64,000 nucleotides of DNA from Tetraselmis striata (taxonomy: Eukaryota > Chlorophyta > Chlorodendrophyceae > Chlorodendrales > Chlorodendraceae): positions 124,001 through 188,000 of the forward strand of contig VCJN01001917.1 in NCBI GenBank assembly GCA_006384855.1. Reading direction: 5' to 3'. Position 1 is the stretch's first letter; every line of letters starts with the position of its first letter. The notes beneath the pieces were generated by a model, which worked only from the letters and a program-made list of their open reading frames with translations, searched no databases and had not been told where the DNA came from. Below are positions 53,598-64,000 of this stretch, in pieces. A program made the position numbers and the translations under genes.

Positions 53598-56500
53598 ATG
53601 GCTACCGAGACTCGGTACCGATCCTCCGACAGCAACTATGGCGACAGCCTTCGGCGGCGAGAGGCCCGCAAGCAGGACTGCGTTGAGGATCGCGTCCTTC
53701 TCGGCAAATTGAGCAACGTTCAGGTGTCCGTACAGGCTGCCTCTCTAGCCGCGCGCCCTAGCTCAGGTGCCAACGCCCCCTTCCCGGTGCCGCCCTTTGT
53801 TTCTTTGTCCCTTGCTTACAGTAAAGGGGTTAACTCTGTTTTTGCTCTATTTGTTCATGTTCCCGCCTTGCGCCAAGGCGGCGCTTGCCCTGTAACTCAA
53901 GTATGCCGGTTTGACCCTGTCTGACGCAGCTGGAGACCTCCCGGCTGCTGGAGACAACGGCGCGTCAACAGCTCCACCGTCCTTGGTCAGCCACCCGTCA
54001 GAAGCATCCCTGGCCTCCACAGCAGATACGGGGTCCATGAGGAGGATGCCGTCTGACCACAAGGATGCCGTAAAGGTGCTTTGCTACTCGGGCGGCATGT
54101 TCACCGACACAAGCACGGACTCCTGCGACAGGGTGTACAAGGGCGGCAGTGCGCGCTTGCTCACGTTACATTTTACGCCTGACACGACGCTGAAGGACAT
54201 TATCGACCAGCTTCAGGAGTCAAAAGTGCAGGGCGCAGACGAGGAGGTATCATACCCCACCATGCCAAGAGTGATTCTTCTGCTCTGATGGGGAAACGGT
54301 ATGGGGTCACATGGCATTTCAGACACTAGTGCTTACCAATCTGAGTCAGCCCCTCAATTGTGCCGTCTTTTGCACAGGGTTTCATGTTATCATACGAGTT
54401 GCCCGACGAGAACGGCATCTTTGTAGTTCTGGCGACCGATGAGGTGATTGTTCCGCCACATGCTTGGCCCATTGGGCTACGTTGCCAGCGTGCTTGTAGT
54501 TTTGTTCTCCAGCCGCTTCGCAGCTGACGTCTTCGCCCTACCGTCTGCGGCAGGACGTGCTCAACATGTACGAAGAGTGGAAGAAGGGGAAAGACTCGGG
54601 TGGCCACAAGAAGCTGAGGCTGTTTGCCGAAGTACGGGGCCAACAAAGCTCGAATGAGTTCATGTGCGAGTCGCTCAGCCAGAATGTAGATAGTCTAACG
54701 TCGGTACTTGCCCAAGGTAGGCGGCCAGCACCACCCTGTCTGTGCCTATCTGGCAGTATCCATCATTCCACAGGATCCCCAAATGAGCGCCTCGGCAAGC
54801 TAAGACACGCTGTGCTGCTGTTTGCAGCTGGGCCTGAAGCGCCGAAGGTACTCCAGCAGCTTGCAATCCACGCCGCCGCGCAAGCTTTTGGCAGCGAGTC
54901 GGGTTCAGTCCCTATTCCGCTGCCGGTACAACTTCCCATCGGTCCAACACAGTCGGAGCCCGTGCAAGTGCTAGTCACTGACAGCACCGGCGCTACGCAT
55001 CAACTCAAGGACACCTTGAAAGACAGGATGGAAGTCATCCCGCAGGCAGACATCACATTGAGTAAGCTGCTGGGGGCAGGCGGGTACGGCGAGGTTTACT
55101 TGGGCAAGTGGCGCGAAGCTACGGATGTCGCTGTCAAGTGCCTCAGCCCTGCGCTTTTGTCACCGGACGGCGAGGTCGACAACATTGGCACAAAGCACGT
55201 CCTTGAACTCTTGGACGAGGCCCAGCTGCTGTTCAACCTGCGACATCCCAATGTTGTCTGGGTGTTTGGCATCGTCGTGGAGTCACCCCAGGACCTCACA
55301 AATCGGTTTCGCGCCCCAGCCATTGTCACAGGTGTGCACATCTCTTCTCCTTGGATCTTTGTATTTGCTGCAGCATTTCATCTGTAGTGAACAACAGGTG
55401 CTGTACATGGAAGCTCGTCAATGTCCTGACACGCTCTGATGCGCCGCGCTGCAATGCTTGATTGTGCAGAGTACATGGCTTCAGGCTCGTTGCGCGCGGC
55501 CATGAATAGACAGGAGAACAGTCTCAACCAGGGCTGGGTCCGCGTGGTGCTGGCTCTCGACGCAGCCAAGGGCATGGAGTACCTTCACTCGAAAAGCATT
55601 GTCCATTTTGACCTGAAGGTATGGCCGCACTGATTATCGTACGTGTGTGTCTGTGTGCGTACTTGGGTTGCCTTGCCCTGTCACCAGTTTCCTTAACATT
55701 GTGAAATTGCCCCCTGCAGAGTGGAAACTTGTTGCTTGGCTGGCGGGATCGTAGGCCGACATGCAAGGTATGCCAAATGAATCCCCCCCCCCGGCGCCCC
55801 CCGCGCCCCCCTAAACCAACCAGTTTGGGCGTACGTTACCTGTGTAAAGCAGCACTCTTAGTGTCCACATTCATACGTTTTTTTTCTGACTTCTTGGTGT
55901 TGGCAGGTCGCGGATTTTGGTCTGTCCAAGCAGCGCAGGCAGACATATGTCAGCGGCGTCAAGTCCCACACCGGCACACTGTGAGTAGCCGAGCCTTTTT
56001 CTACCTCCTGATAAAGCACTTTTTCTGGCCCCGATCTTCCTGATAGAGCACTTTTTCTCTGGTCCCCGATTTTTTTGGCCCCAATCAGTGCCATTCTGCA
56101 GCACTGTTGCTCACCTTTGTGCTGTTTTTTTGCAGGCCTTGGATGGCGCCAGAGATTCTGAAGACGCCTGACGCGGTAGATGAACTGGTACGCTGGCGCC
56201 CTATCCCGCATGATGTGCCCTATCAGTTCATAATCATACTGATACTGATTGCCCAAACTGCGACATTGTGATCCCTCATGATGTTTGGGCTGCTTGTGTG
56301 TTGACGCGATTGCCCCCATTGCTGTCCTTCAGGTCGATGTGTACAGCTTTGGGATTGTCATGTGGGAGCTGTGGACTGGAATGGAGCCCCACAAGGGCAT
56401 GGCATATCCTACGCTCCTGCACAACCGAATGACAAAGACAAACTTCCGGCCGCCGGTTCCGGGCACCGAGGAGTGGGCTGACCGCCCCGATGTACAGGAG

Positions 56501-56641
56501 CCAGCTCCTGGCTGGGGAGCACTCATGCAGCGCTGCTGGGCGGAGGATGCTGCCATGCGGCCGTCGTTCCAAGGCATGTGTGTCGAACTCCGGGACATGC
56601 TCGAGGCGGTGAAGCCGCGACGCAAGGAGTCGAATCAGTAG
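53598..56641 (+). CDS. PB1 domain + Raf-like protein kinase, ten exons
   Basis: Predicted cytosolic MAPKKK-type Ser/Thr kinase. Exons: 53598-53766, 53930-54246, 54378-54443, 54554-54716, 54828-55331, 55470-55618, 55720-55767, 55907-55980, 56136-56187, 56333-56641; all GT-AG, total 1851 nt, 616 residues, phases consistent throughout. A PB1 domain (about 100-205) has AVKVLCYSGG, YKGGSARLL, LSYELPDENG and ATDEDVLNMYEEW. The kinase domain (about 314-605) has the Gly loop GAGGYGEVYLG, Lys in VAVKCL, HFDLKSGNLLL, VADFGLSKQ and TLPWMAPEIL. The HFDLK loop and VSG...GTLPWMAPE match PB1-containing Raf-like kinases of plants, several of which act in ABA, osmotic and hypoxia signalling; that role is inference here. 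The first exon is Ser/Arg-rich and the least certain. Confidence 0.92.
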
Positions 56642-58393
56642 AATAACAAGGGCTGGGGGGCCATCCTTTCAGATAGCATAAAACTGCGGTAGGGTCACAG
56701 ATGCATGTACATACAAGTGCAGCAATCATGGCTGGAGATGCGAACGCTGATCTTGGGCTTGACACACGGCAACCAGCAAAGCAATGCTGTCACAGCCGCA
56801 TGGAAGCAGTTGATTCCATGAGGATGTAGCTCTCTCTAGCTCCTAATGCTTCCTCAGAGCGGGGTCTTACTACACATGTACAGTTTGAAATGCCAGAATC
56901 TTGTATTTCCCAGCACATCAACCATGTCATGGCACGGAGCTGCATGGGTACTGCATCGTGCATGCTGGATATGCGAAAATCGAATGAAATCCACAACATC
57001 AAACATTGGCGTGAGGTTCGTATTTGCCAGCAGCATGAGGTGGTGATGAAAATAATGGTGACGATCGTGCGACTCTCGATGTGATGCACGGAATGACGAA
57101 ATTGCACTTGCGCAGTGCCGCGCGCATTTCAAGCAGCTACAAGTACTGAGACAGCCTGTGACTTTACTGGCCGTATCGTATTGACATACACAGTTTTTTA
57201 GGATTACCTAGTCATCCAGGTATGCACTGCGGGGGGCATCTACGCCTACTCGCTGCCCAGCGTTGACTCGTCGTGACAAATACGATGTCACAGTGACTAG
57301 TGCGTACCTGTAGGTGGCAGAAATGTTAAATGGCCATGCCTGGCCTCGTCTTGCCACTACAGCAGGGTACCCTTTTTGCGTTTTCCTTTGTTAGATTGTT
57401 CACCCTAAGGTCGCTAGTGCCATATTCTGTCATTATCTGAATTATCCTTACCTGTTTAAAAATGGCTAGTATCTAGGGACCGTTGCAATTTATGGCTGCG
57501 GCGGGCCCCAAGTCTACCCTCTTGGCCTGAACTCTGCCTGGCCAAGGCCAAGGAAATGTTCACAGTGACCTAGTAAAGGATGGAGCTGAGGTGGCCAGAT
57601 GGGTGTTGTAGAATATAGTGGCCGCCGTGCACGTGCGGAGCGAAGGGAGTGAAAGCGAAACATCGAACACTTCCTGACCCCGCACGATCTATATTTGTTT
57701 AGTAGTAATACCGCGGCGCGCAGCGCCCGCACGACCCGATGTCCCGATGGCGCCAGCACAATCGGGAGCGCAGGTGAGAGATGACCGGGATACCCTGCTG
57801 GGGTCGAACAAACCAAGTCACGGCGTGATTGCGGCGATAAGGGAGTTTTATAAGCTGAGAGGAGGCGTCGTGGCCACGAGGGCGGCCGCATCAAGCAGTC
57901 GGCCCCCGGTACAAGCGGCAGGTCACCCGTGGGCACCACTCGCACGGGCGGCAAATTAATGACCACACAAGCGCCAGCCCGCAGCCTGCATCAACCCCAT
58001 AGCATGTACACCCTGGGACACCCGAGATATGCTATAATTGGGTGACACCACAGCCTTAAGCCTCTATATGGCTGGGTTGGTGGATCGGGTGCATTCCAAC
58101 GCGATGTGATGTGGTTTATAGATCAGGTTGACTACCCCGCCCTGGCGGTGAGGACAGCCGTCATACGGACGCTGTGCCAGCACATCACCCCACCACCCCG
58201 GCCACATAGTCGCTATCGAGGCAGGGTCCTAGGGCTTGTGCTGACACCTATGGGCATGACCTGCAACACGCCCATCAGGGCACGCCCATGCCCCTCCGTA
58301 GAATTGCAAGGGTGGTCACAAATACATTCTTGGTCACCAACCACTTTAAAAGGGCGGTACAGTAGGTACAGGTAATCCTTGCCAGTAAGGATT

Positions 58394-58484
58394 AGGCGGC
58401 TTGCTGTGTTGATTTTCTAATTCTGGGGAACTGTCCTTTTTGTAATTCACACCAGTAAGGATTATGGTGTGAATTACAAAAAGG
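58394..58484. repeat. Second copy of the 96-166 repeat, ending in a perfect hairpin
   Basis: 58394-58456 matches 96-158 (AGGCGGCTTGCTGTGTTGAT and onward) with few changes. It continues into a 19-bp perfect inverted repeat: CCTTTTTGTAATTCACACC at 58435-58453 and its complement at 58466-58484, with a 12-nt loop. This suggests a foldback or MITE-type element. Confidence 0.9.
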
Positions 58485-58701
58485 GGAAGAAGGAGAACAA
58501 AGGGGAATAATAAGTAATACGGACTACTGGTACCCATATAGCGAGCACCATTTAAAATAGTAGCGACTAATTCTTCCATGGCGGGCGGATATAGATATTT
58601 TCAATAGTTTTTCAGATGCAATCGTCTGATGCTGCCAAAAGGGTGTGAAGGCCAATTTACACAAAATAAGCGCCGTTTACAGGTAGGAAGGCTCAGCGAA
58701 A

Positions 58702-58725
58702 GGGGGGGGGGGGGGGGGGGGGGGG
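58702..58725. repeat. Poly-G tract (24 nt)
   Basis: Uninterrupted G run after GCGAAA. Confidence 0.95.
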
Positions 58726-59403
58726 TCGGAGGAGCAGCCTGCAAGGCGGAAACGAAAAACGCGAGGGCGCTGCCGAAGGCAACGAGCTGGAAGATGGCGG
58801 ACGAGCAACTGGTGGCTAAGTAAGTAGCTCCCCAGCCGGGAGCGTATGGCTCGAGGGCGATGGAAGCCCGCACTGAAACATGCATGGTGGTACCAATAAC
58901 TTGACCGGTTGAAACCACCAACAGACCGCACGGGTCGCACTATGACAATTAAATTGTTGGGAGCCCCATAGAATGTTTAGATATAGGGTTTTAAAACATG
59001 CAGTTAAATCTGGGTTTGCCAGTTTCACGCGGTTCGTTTACAATTGCAAGCGTACGTGGGCAGTCGGCATGCGCGACGTGCAGACCATACGAAGTAAGGC
59101 GGAAGATGTCTTGAATTGTAGAAGGGTATCGCGCTGTGACAATAATGGCATACTCTGTACGGGTACTGTATGATCGTAGCATCATTCATGTACGAGTACC
59201 TGCTGTATCGTATGTGTGCGCGCGTGTGTCACGCGCCACAATACGAGTACTGGTGGATGATGAATCATGAGACGAGTCCTACTGGTACCGGTACACTGTT
59301 CAGTAGTAGTTACGGGATAATACGCATGTGCGTACCCGTAGCGGGCACAAGTATAATGTGCCTGCCTCTGGAACATCAGTTGTATACTTGTGCATAAACT
59401 GAT

Positions 59404-59630
59404 GTGTCAACTACATGTGCGGAGGTCTCTAAGCGACGACCTCCTGTTCGACACTTCGAGGCACGACTCTTCACGGTGACGCGCTTAGCAGTGCGCGTGC
59501 CGCTTGGTGGTGGCTAGCTGTGAGCTAGCCATACGCATAAATAGCGGCGGGTGGTGACAACGTTGTAACCATTGTTTCTTTCTCTCTCTGCTGCCTTCTT
59601 TGTGTTTACGACAGCCTTGTCTGCCTGACC
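59404..59630 (+). repeat. Candidate 5' LTR
   Basis: Begins around TGTGTCAACTACATG (59403-59404) and contains ACGCATAAATAGCGG near 59533. No second copy in the window to confirm the ends. Confidence 0.35.
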
Positions 59631-59735
59631 TGCGTGAGGCACCCGAGACTGCCGCACTGGTTTCGGAGCGACTGTTGCGCTCCTTATTCTAGCTTCCACT
59701 GCTCAACCTGCGATACCTCGACTGAGCAGTTCGAC

Positions 59736-61493
59736 ATGTCCGAGTCGATGAATTCTGCTGGCAAGAGCCGAGAGCTGCTGCTCAACGAGGAAAGTTCTGT
59801 CGACCTGTCGACTACCAAGGTTTGTACAGCCGTGGTGGTGACTTACGGTAAGGGTCACTCGGTCGAACGCCAAGTGATTCTGACGACTGAACCGAACGCT
59901 AGATCGACTCTTTTCTTACCTGTCGGAAAGTCGATAGCGTCTGACAAGTCTGTGCGCGGCACGGCGGTGCGCAAACTGCGTGAAGAGACTGGCTTGCTTG
60001 TCGATGAAGATGATTTAGAATTGTTTGACATTCTCAACATCGAGGGCATGCGTTGTTTCTTATATGCATCTAAGCTATCGGCGAAGCAGATAGCGAAGGA
60101 GATGCGCACACCAGAGAGATCGCACGCCTTAGTCATGTCGCATTTAGTAGCACCGGTGGCTGCAGCTGGTGAAGAACTAAATGCTGATGATGGCGGCGAT
60201 GCATTACCCGACGTCGCGCGCACCTTCCCTGAGAGTATCACCCTAGACCCGGAGTCTGAGGATTCGTACTCCGTGAGCATTGCATTGAACAGTCAAGGCA
60301 AGCCTGTGCCGACGACTGTGTGGTACCCTCCGTTCATGATTCATATTGCGGTAAGTGATTCATGGGCAACCATTTATAAGTCTGTGTTGAATGGTTTCTG
60401 GATGAACCGTTCATACCCTGAGCTTCCTCAACAATTCGCATTTAGGTATGACTCTTGTGAGTCCCCTATCTGGCATGCTGTGCATCGTTATCTAGTTGTA
60501 GATCCGATGGCAACTGACCTCAGCAATATAACAATCACTGACATACCATGGTATGAGACGCGTGATGCACAACTAACTGAGTCCCAGAGGAAGTCTGCTC
60601 AAACCCAGCCCAAGCAAGATGGCCAGGATGTCCTCAAGCTAGATGTATGGCTGACTGGACTACCGGAGCTGCTTGGCACTGTGGGACTGAAGTCCACAAC
60701 TGCATCTGGTCTTGCATATGCCGTGCAGACTCTGAGTGGCAAGTTCCAGCGTTGGTGGCAGGGATTTGATTCCAAGCCTCCTTCGCTGCGTCCTACCAAC
60801 GCTGCAGAGTTTGTGAAGGCAGTTAGAGACTCACCATTGATGCATGACATAGTGCATGATGCATGCATAGAGCTTGATGGCATCAAGCAGGTGTCTGCTG
60901 GTCCCCAAGACTCTCCGTTGGATTATAAGGACTTTGTGCAGACCTTCAACGATGTCCTAGCAAGGACCAGACTAACCTTTCCTGATGAGTTCATGGTCCT
61001 TAAGTTTGCATCTGCATTGAGTCACAATAAGCTGAAAGAGATTGCCCATAAGTTTGTGACTGACCAGAAGCGAGCTGGACAACCATCGACACTCGCTGAG
61101 CTACAGCAGTATACAACGGCGATGGTTGGGAGCAACAAGGCGCTTGGCAATGCGGCTAAGCCTGTGGCCAATGGACATCCTGCTGGCAATGGCAATGGAG
61201 GACATGACTCCAGGAAGAAGTCCAAGGCTGCCAACATGAGCAAGCGCAACCGTGGAGATGATGCTCCACCTGTCGCAGCCAATGGACGCCACACCAACAA
61301 CGGCAAAAGGCAGAAGTCCAGCGACGGAAAGCAGAAGGGTAATAACACCACCACACCTGGCATAAAGATAGTAGATTATCTTTATCATGTCAAAATGCAT
61401 GAGCCTGAGAAGTATGCTAAGCATCTGGCTGCTAAAACATGCTTTAAGTGTGGTGAGGCTCACCTTCTGAAAGACTGCCCTAAGATGAAATAG
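59736..61493 (+). CDS. Gag with N-terminal Nudix-like domain and C-terminal zinc knuckle
   Basis: 585 codons from ATG 59736 (a second ATG at 59748 is possible). Residues ~28-125 resemble a Nudix hydrolase fold: KVCTAVVVTYG, STLFLPVGKSIASDKSVRG, TAVRKLREETGLLV, DILNIEGMRCFLYASKL. The Nudix box is altered (first Glu replaced, RE read as RK) but EETGL is kept. The middle (~300-480) is a Ty3-type capsid region: LDVWLTGLPELLGTVG, LSGKFQRWWQGFD and LARTRLTFPDEFMVLKFASAL. The tail is Lys/Asn/Gly-rich with knuckle CFKCGEAHLLKDC, spaced C-x2-C-x3-H-x4-C, one residue short of the standard. It is uninterrupted, unlike pol. A Nudix module in Gag is unexpected and its activity is unproven. Confidence 0.85.
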   Translation: MSESMNSAGKSRELLLNEESSVDLSTTKVCTAVVVTYGKGHSVERQVILTTEPNARSTLFLPVGKSIASDKSVRGTAVRKLREETGLLVDEDDLELFDILNIEGMRCFLYASKLSAKQIAKEMRTPERSHALVMSHLVAPVAAAGEELNADDGGDALPDVARTFPESITLDPESEDSYSVSIALNSQGKPVPTTVWYPPFMIHIAVSDSWATIYKSVLNGFWMNRSYPELPQQFAFRYDSCESPIWHAVHRYLVVDPMATDLSNITITDIPWYETRDAQLTESQRKSAQTQPKQDGQDVLKLDVWLTGLPELLGTVGLKSTTASGLAYAVQTLSGKFQRWWQGFDSKPPSLRPTNAAEFVKAVRDSPLMHDIVHDACIELDGIKQVSAGPQDSPLDYKDFVQTFNDVLARTRLTFPDEFMVLKFASALSHNKLKEIAHKFVTDQKRAGQPSTLAELQQYTTAMVGSNKALGNAAKPVANGHPAGNGNGGHDSRKKSKAANMSKRNRGDDAPPVAANGRHTNNGKRQKSSDGKQKGNNTTTPGIKIVDYLYHVKMHEPEKYAKHLAAKTCFKCGEAHLLKDCPKMK

Positions 61494-61610
61494 GGGTGCC
61501 CTTATTCTGCTGCTGACAGCTCAGTAGATAGGGATGTAAGTGATGTTTGTGTTACATCATGCTGTCCAGTAACTGTCGAGTCGCATGATTGCGAAGTTAC
61601 TGTTGCCGAT

Positions 61611-64000
61611 ATGTCATTGGCACCTGAGGTATCCGCATTATTGTCTAATGCACGTCTGAATGACGATATACCTGTGACGAGTACATGTTCGAGTGACGAT
61701 GTCGTCATCTCTGAGAGTAGTAACGACTATGTTGAGTCGCCTACTGATGAGAACTCGAATAGTGTACGCGAGTCTGGTACGACTTTGCCAGTAGCCTGTG
61801 TAACGGGTGCTCGGAAAGTTTCGACTCATCGTCGCGTAAAGGCTCTGAGGCGTCGTATGCCTAGAAAGACTGCAGTCAGTGCCGAGTGGCGACTGGTCGA
61901 TAGAGTCTTCGATCCCTTACATGAGATGTTCCAGTTTACGCTGGAGGGCTGTGCGGATAATGAGGGTCTGAATACCCATCGAAACTTGCCGTTCTGTTCA
62001 GAACAAGATTCGATATTATCGCGCGACTTGTCGAATGAACGTGTGTTTATTCACCCTCCATGGCATATGACTGAGTCTATTGCGAGGCATTTTGAGCAAT
62101 GCCGCAGTAGGGCTAAAGAACATACTGTAGGAGTGTTTGTATTGCCTGCATTTGATAGATTCAGTGCTTTGACAAAGCATTGGAAACTATTGCAGCAATA
62201 CCCGGCAAAGACACCTTTGTTCACCAGGTGGTCTGATAAAAATGCCACAGTCCAGGAAGATGTTAGACCGCCAAAGTATGGGGTTAACATTTGGTTAGTT
62301 GATGCTAGCTGTGATTTTTCTGATGACTTTGTACCTAAAACTGTCACAAGTCCAAATGTGAGTTTTAACGTGGACTCTGCAAAAGTTGCAGATTCTAGCG
62401 TTGGTATTGGTGACCGTGCATCTGAGTCTATAAATGAGTGTGATGCTGTCAATGTGACTGATCCATCATTTTGGAGTATGCAAAGGCAAAGTTTGCCTCA
62501 GATTGCTTCTTTGACTCGTTGGGATGACCCCAGGCCATTGTTGAAAGTCAATGTGACAATTAACGATGACGCCGTTGTGGATGCACTGGTTGATAATGCG
62601 GCATCTTTAGATTTTTATATCTGAGGACTTTGTGCGCAGAAACAACTTGCAGATACAGAAGTTGAAAGTCAGAACACCTGTCCGTTTGGCTAATGGTCAA
62701 CGTGTCTCATGTTGCCATACAACTGTTGTGTCTCTGTCTGTTGGAGGACATGTATTTGAGAATCGAGTATTTTATATACTGCGTGAGCTCAAAGTCTCCG
62801 ACATTGTATTGGGTTTAACTTGGCTTGATGAAGCGCAAGTTACCATTAAGTATGGTACGGAACGTATCATGACTTTAATGAATGGAACCCATGTACCTGT
62901 TGTAATAGTGGGTCGTACTCCTGCATGTAGCATGATTACTTCCACTAGGGTACAAAAGTTGATGCGCAAAACTGCTCGTGCGTCTAAGCATAATTCTTTG
63001 GCTGAATTCTATGTCGTTGAAATGTCGGTTATAAAGGATGATCCTGACCTGCATTTAGACAATGCTATGACACCAGAGCAAAAGGATGCTATTCGTCATT
63101 TGTTGTATGACGAGTTTCCTGAAATTTTGCGTCCAGTCAACAGGCCGCCTGTTCATCGGCCATGGGATCACAAAATTGAGTTAACTGGCAAAATGAAACG
63201 CCAAAGACTTAATCGTTTGTCTCCCGCTGAACGTGCTGAATTGGATCGCCAACTCAAAGATGCGATTGCCGCTGGACTTGTTCGTCCTAGTCAATCTGAG
63301 TTTGGTTCGCCTATTCTTTTTGTTAAGAAGGCAGATGGATCCCTTCGGTTGTGTGTCGATTTTCGTGGGCTGAACGAGGTCACTCGAAAGGATATGTATC
63401 CTTTGCCGCGAATTGATGAAACGTTGGATTCTCTCCGCAATGCCCGTTGCTATACCCATCTGGATTTAGCATCAGGTTATTGGCAGGTTGCCATTGCAGA
63501 GGAGGACATCCACAAGACAGCGCGCGTTTCAGACACCTGATGGTCTATGGGAGTGGACTGCAATGCCATTTGGTTTGTTGCAATGCCCCAGCCACTTTCC
63601 AGCGCATGATGAATGACATCTTGAGACCATTTTTGCGTGACTTTGTGGTGGTGTATCTGGATGATATATGTATATATTCAGATAATTATGATGACCACAT
63701 AAAGCACCTTCGTTTAGTTTTTGAGAAACTGAATGAATATAATCTGAGGTTGCAATTAAAGAAATGTTTCTTTGGCATGCAATCTATGGATTATTGGGGT
63801 ATACCGTCGCTGATGGTAAGTTGTCTGTTTCAGAGGCCAAAGTGGCTGCAGTTAGGGATTGGCCTGTCCCTAAAACTCAGAGTGAAGTCAGAAGTTTTGT
63901 ACAATTCTGCAATTTCTACTCTAAGTTTATTCATCATTCAGTGATTTAACTGCACCATTGACTGACTTATTGCGTAAGTCTAAACCAGGTTCATGTTGAC
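61611..64000 (+). pseudogene. Ty3/gypsy Pol (partial): MTase-like, protease, RT
   Basis: Linker rich in Ser/Asp, then an MTase-like module FTLEGCADNEGLNTHRNLPF with HPPW (62052-62063). The protease start reads ALVDNAASLDF (Asp at 62592-62594, DNA in place of the usual D-S/T-G), broken by an extra T in a T-run near 62612, then continues SEDFVRRNNLQIQ to DIVLGLTWLDEAQV. RT reads RPWDHKIEL, FGSPILFVKKADGSLRLCV and YPLPRIDETLDSL. After small frame breaks near 63525-63600 it reads APATFQRMMNDILRPF and VVYLDDICIYS, and after another near 63790 DWPVPKTQSEVRSFVQF. It leaves the window before RNase H. At least three frame breaks are visible. Confidence 0.88.

Larger units (their letters stand above)
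56642..59403. other. Intergenic region
   Basis: About 2.8 kb including the kinase 3' UTR. Holds the dispersed repeat and hairpin at 58394-58484 and a 24-nt G tract at 58702-58725. Frames at 57514-57966 (both strands) have no recognisable motif. Confidence 0.6.
59404..64000 (+). mobile_element. Second Ty3/gypsy retrotransposon (5' part; continues beyond the window)
   Basis: A candidate 5' LTR (about 59404-59630) with a CATAAATAG promoter-like motif precedes gag (59736-61493) and a frameshifted pol (61611-64000) that stops within RT at the window edge. The start is tentative because only one LTR copy is visible. Gene order is Gag with Nudix-like domain and zinc knuckle, linker, MTase-like module, protease, RT. 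Confidence 0.8.

Noticed and set aside
1..64000. rRNA, tRNA or CRISPR features
   Set aside because: No cloverleaf with recognisable A/B boxes, no rRNA core sequences and no regularly spaced repeat-spacer array were seen by eye; a tRNAscan-type search was not possible.

Overview
This is a eukaryotic nuclear window, most likely from a green alga or another member of the green lineage. That inference rests on two intron-containing host genes. One is a TCP-1 beta (CCT2) chaperonin subunit with plant-type wording. The other is a PB1 + Raf-like kinase with the plant-type HFDLK catalytic loop. Introns are GT-AG. The DNA is peppered with 12-37 nt homopolymeric G/C tracts, and most of the window is transposable-element sequence in several states of decay. 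No bacterial-style operons, rRNA, tRNA or CRISPR arrays were seen. I had no database access, so all family calls come from motifs.

Layout: 1-250, a 44-bp tandem repeat with a relative near 58.4 kb. 550-3931, CCT2 (+, five exons). 3932-10148, intergenic, with decayed repeats and what look like extra copies of the next gene's last exon. 10149-11522, a secreted protein of unknown function (-). 13440-16904, a DNA transposon with perfect 46-bp terminal inverted repeats (TIRs).

17100-31761 is a three-level nest. A Ty3/gypsy element (LTRs at 17100-17406 and 22870-22893 + 31568-31761) was hit in its 3' LTR by a tyrosine-recombinase (YR) retrotransposon with split direct repeats (22894-31567, genes on the minus strand). 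That element was in turn hit in a terminal repeat by a pogo/Tigger-like DNA transposon with TA target duplications (27717-31479).

31762-35490 is mostly featureless with a probable LINE 3' remnant. 35491-47430 is a second, decayed YR element that itself carries a solo LTR (37902-38520) and a 6.4-kb TIR element without a recognised transposase (40262-46635), which splits the recombinase gene. 47431-50457 is a third YR element that has lost its recombinase and abuts the second. 50458-53597 is intergenic. 53598-56641 is the PB1-Raf-like kinase (+, ten exons, 616 codons). 56642-59403 is intergenic. 59404-64000 is the 5' part of a second Ty3/gypsy element whose Gag carries a Nudix-like domain; it runs off the window.

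The host genes show no functional link to one another. The recurring themes are nested insertion, YR elements whose A-B-A-B terminal repeats can be read directly, and a methyltransferase-like NPPW/NPPF module present in both the YR and the Ty3/gypsy elements. Many ORFs carry single-base indels next to homopolymers, so some breaks may be assembly errors rather than biology.
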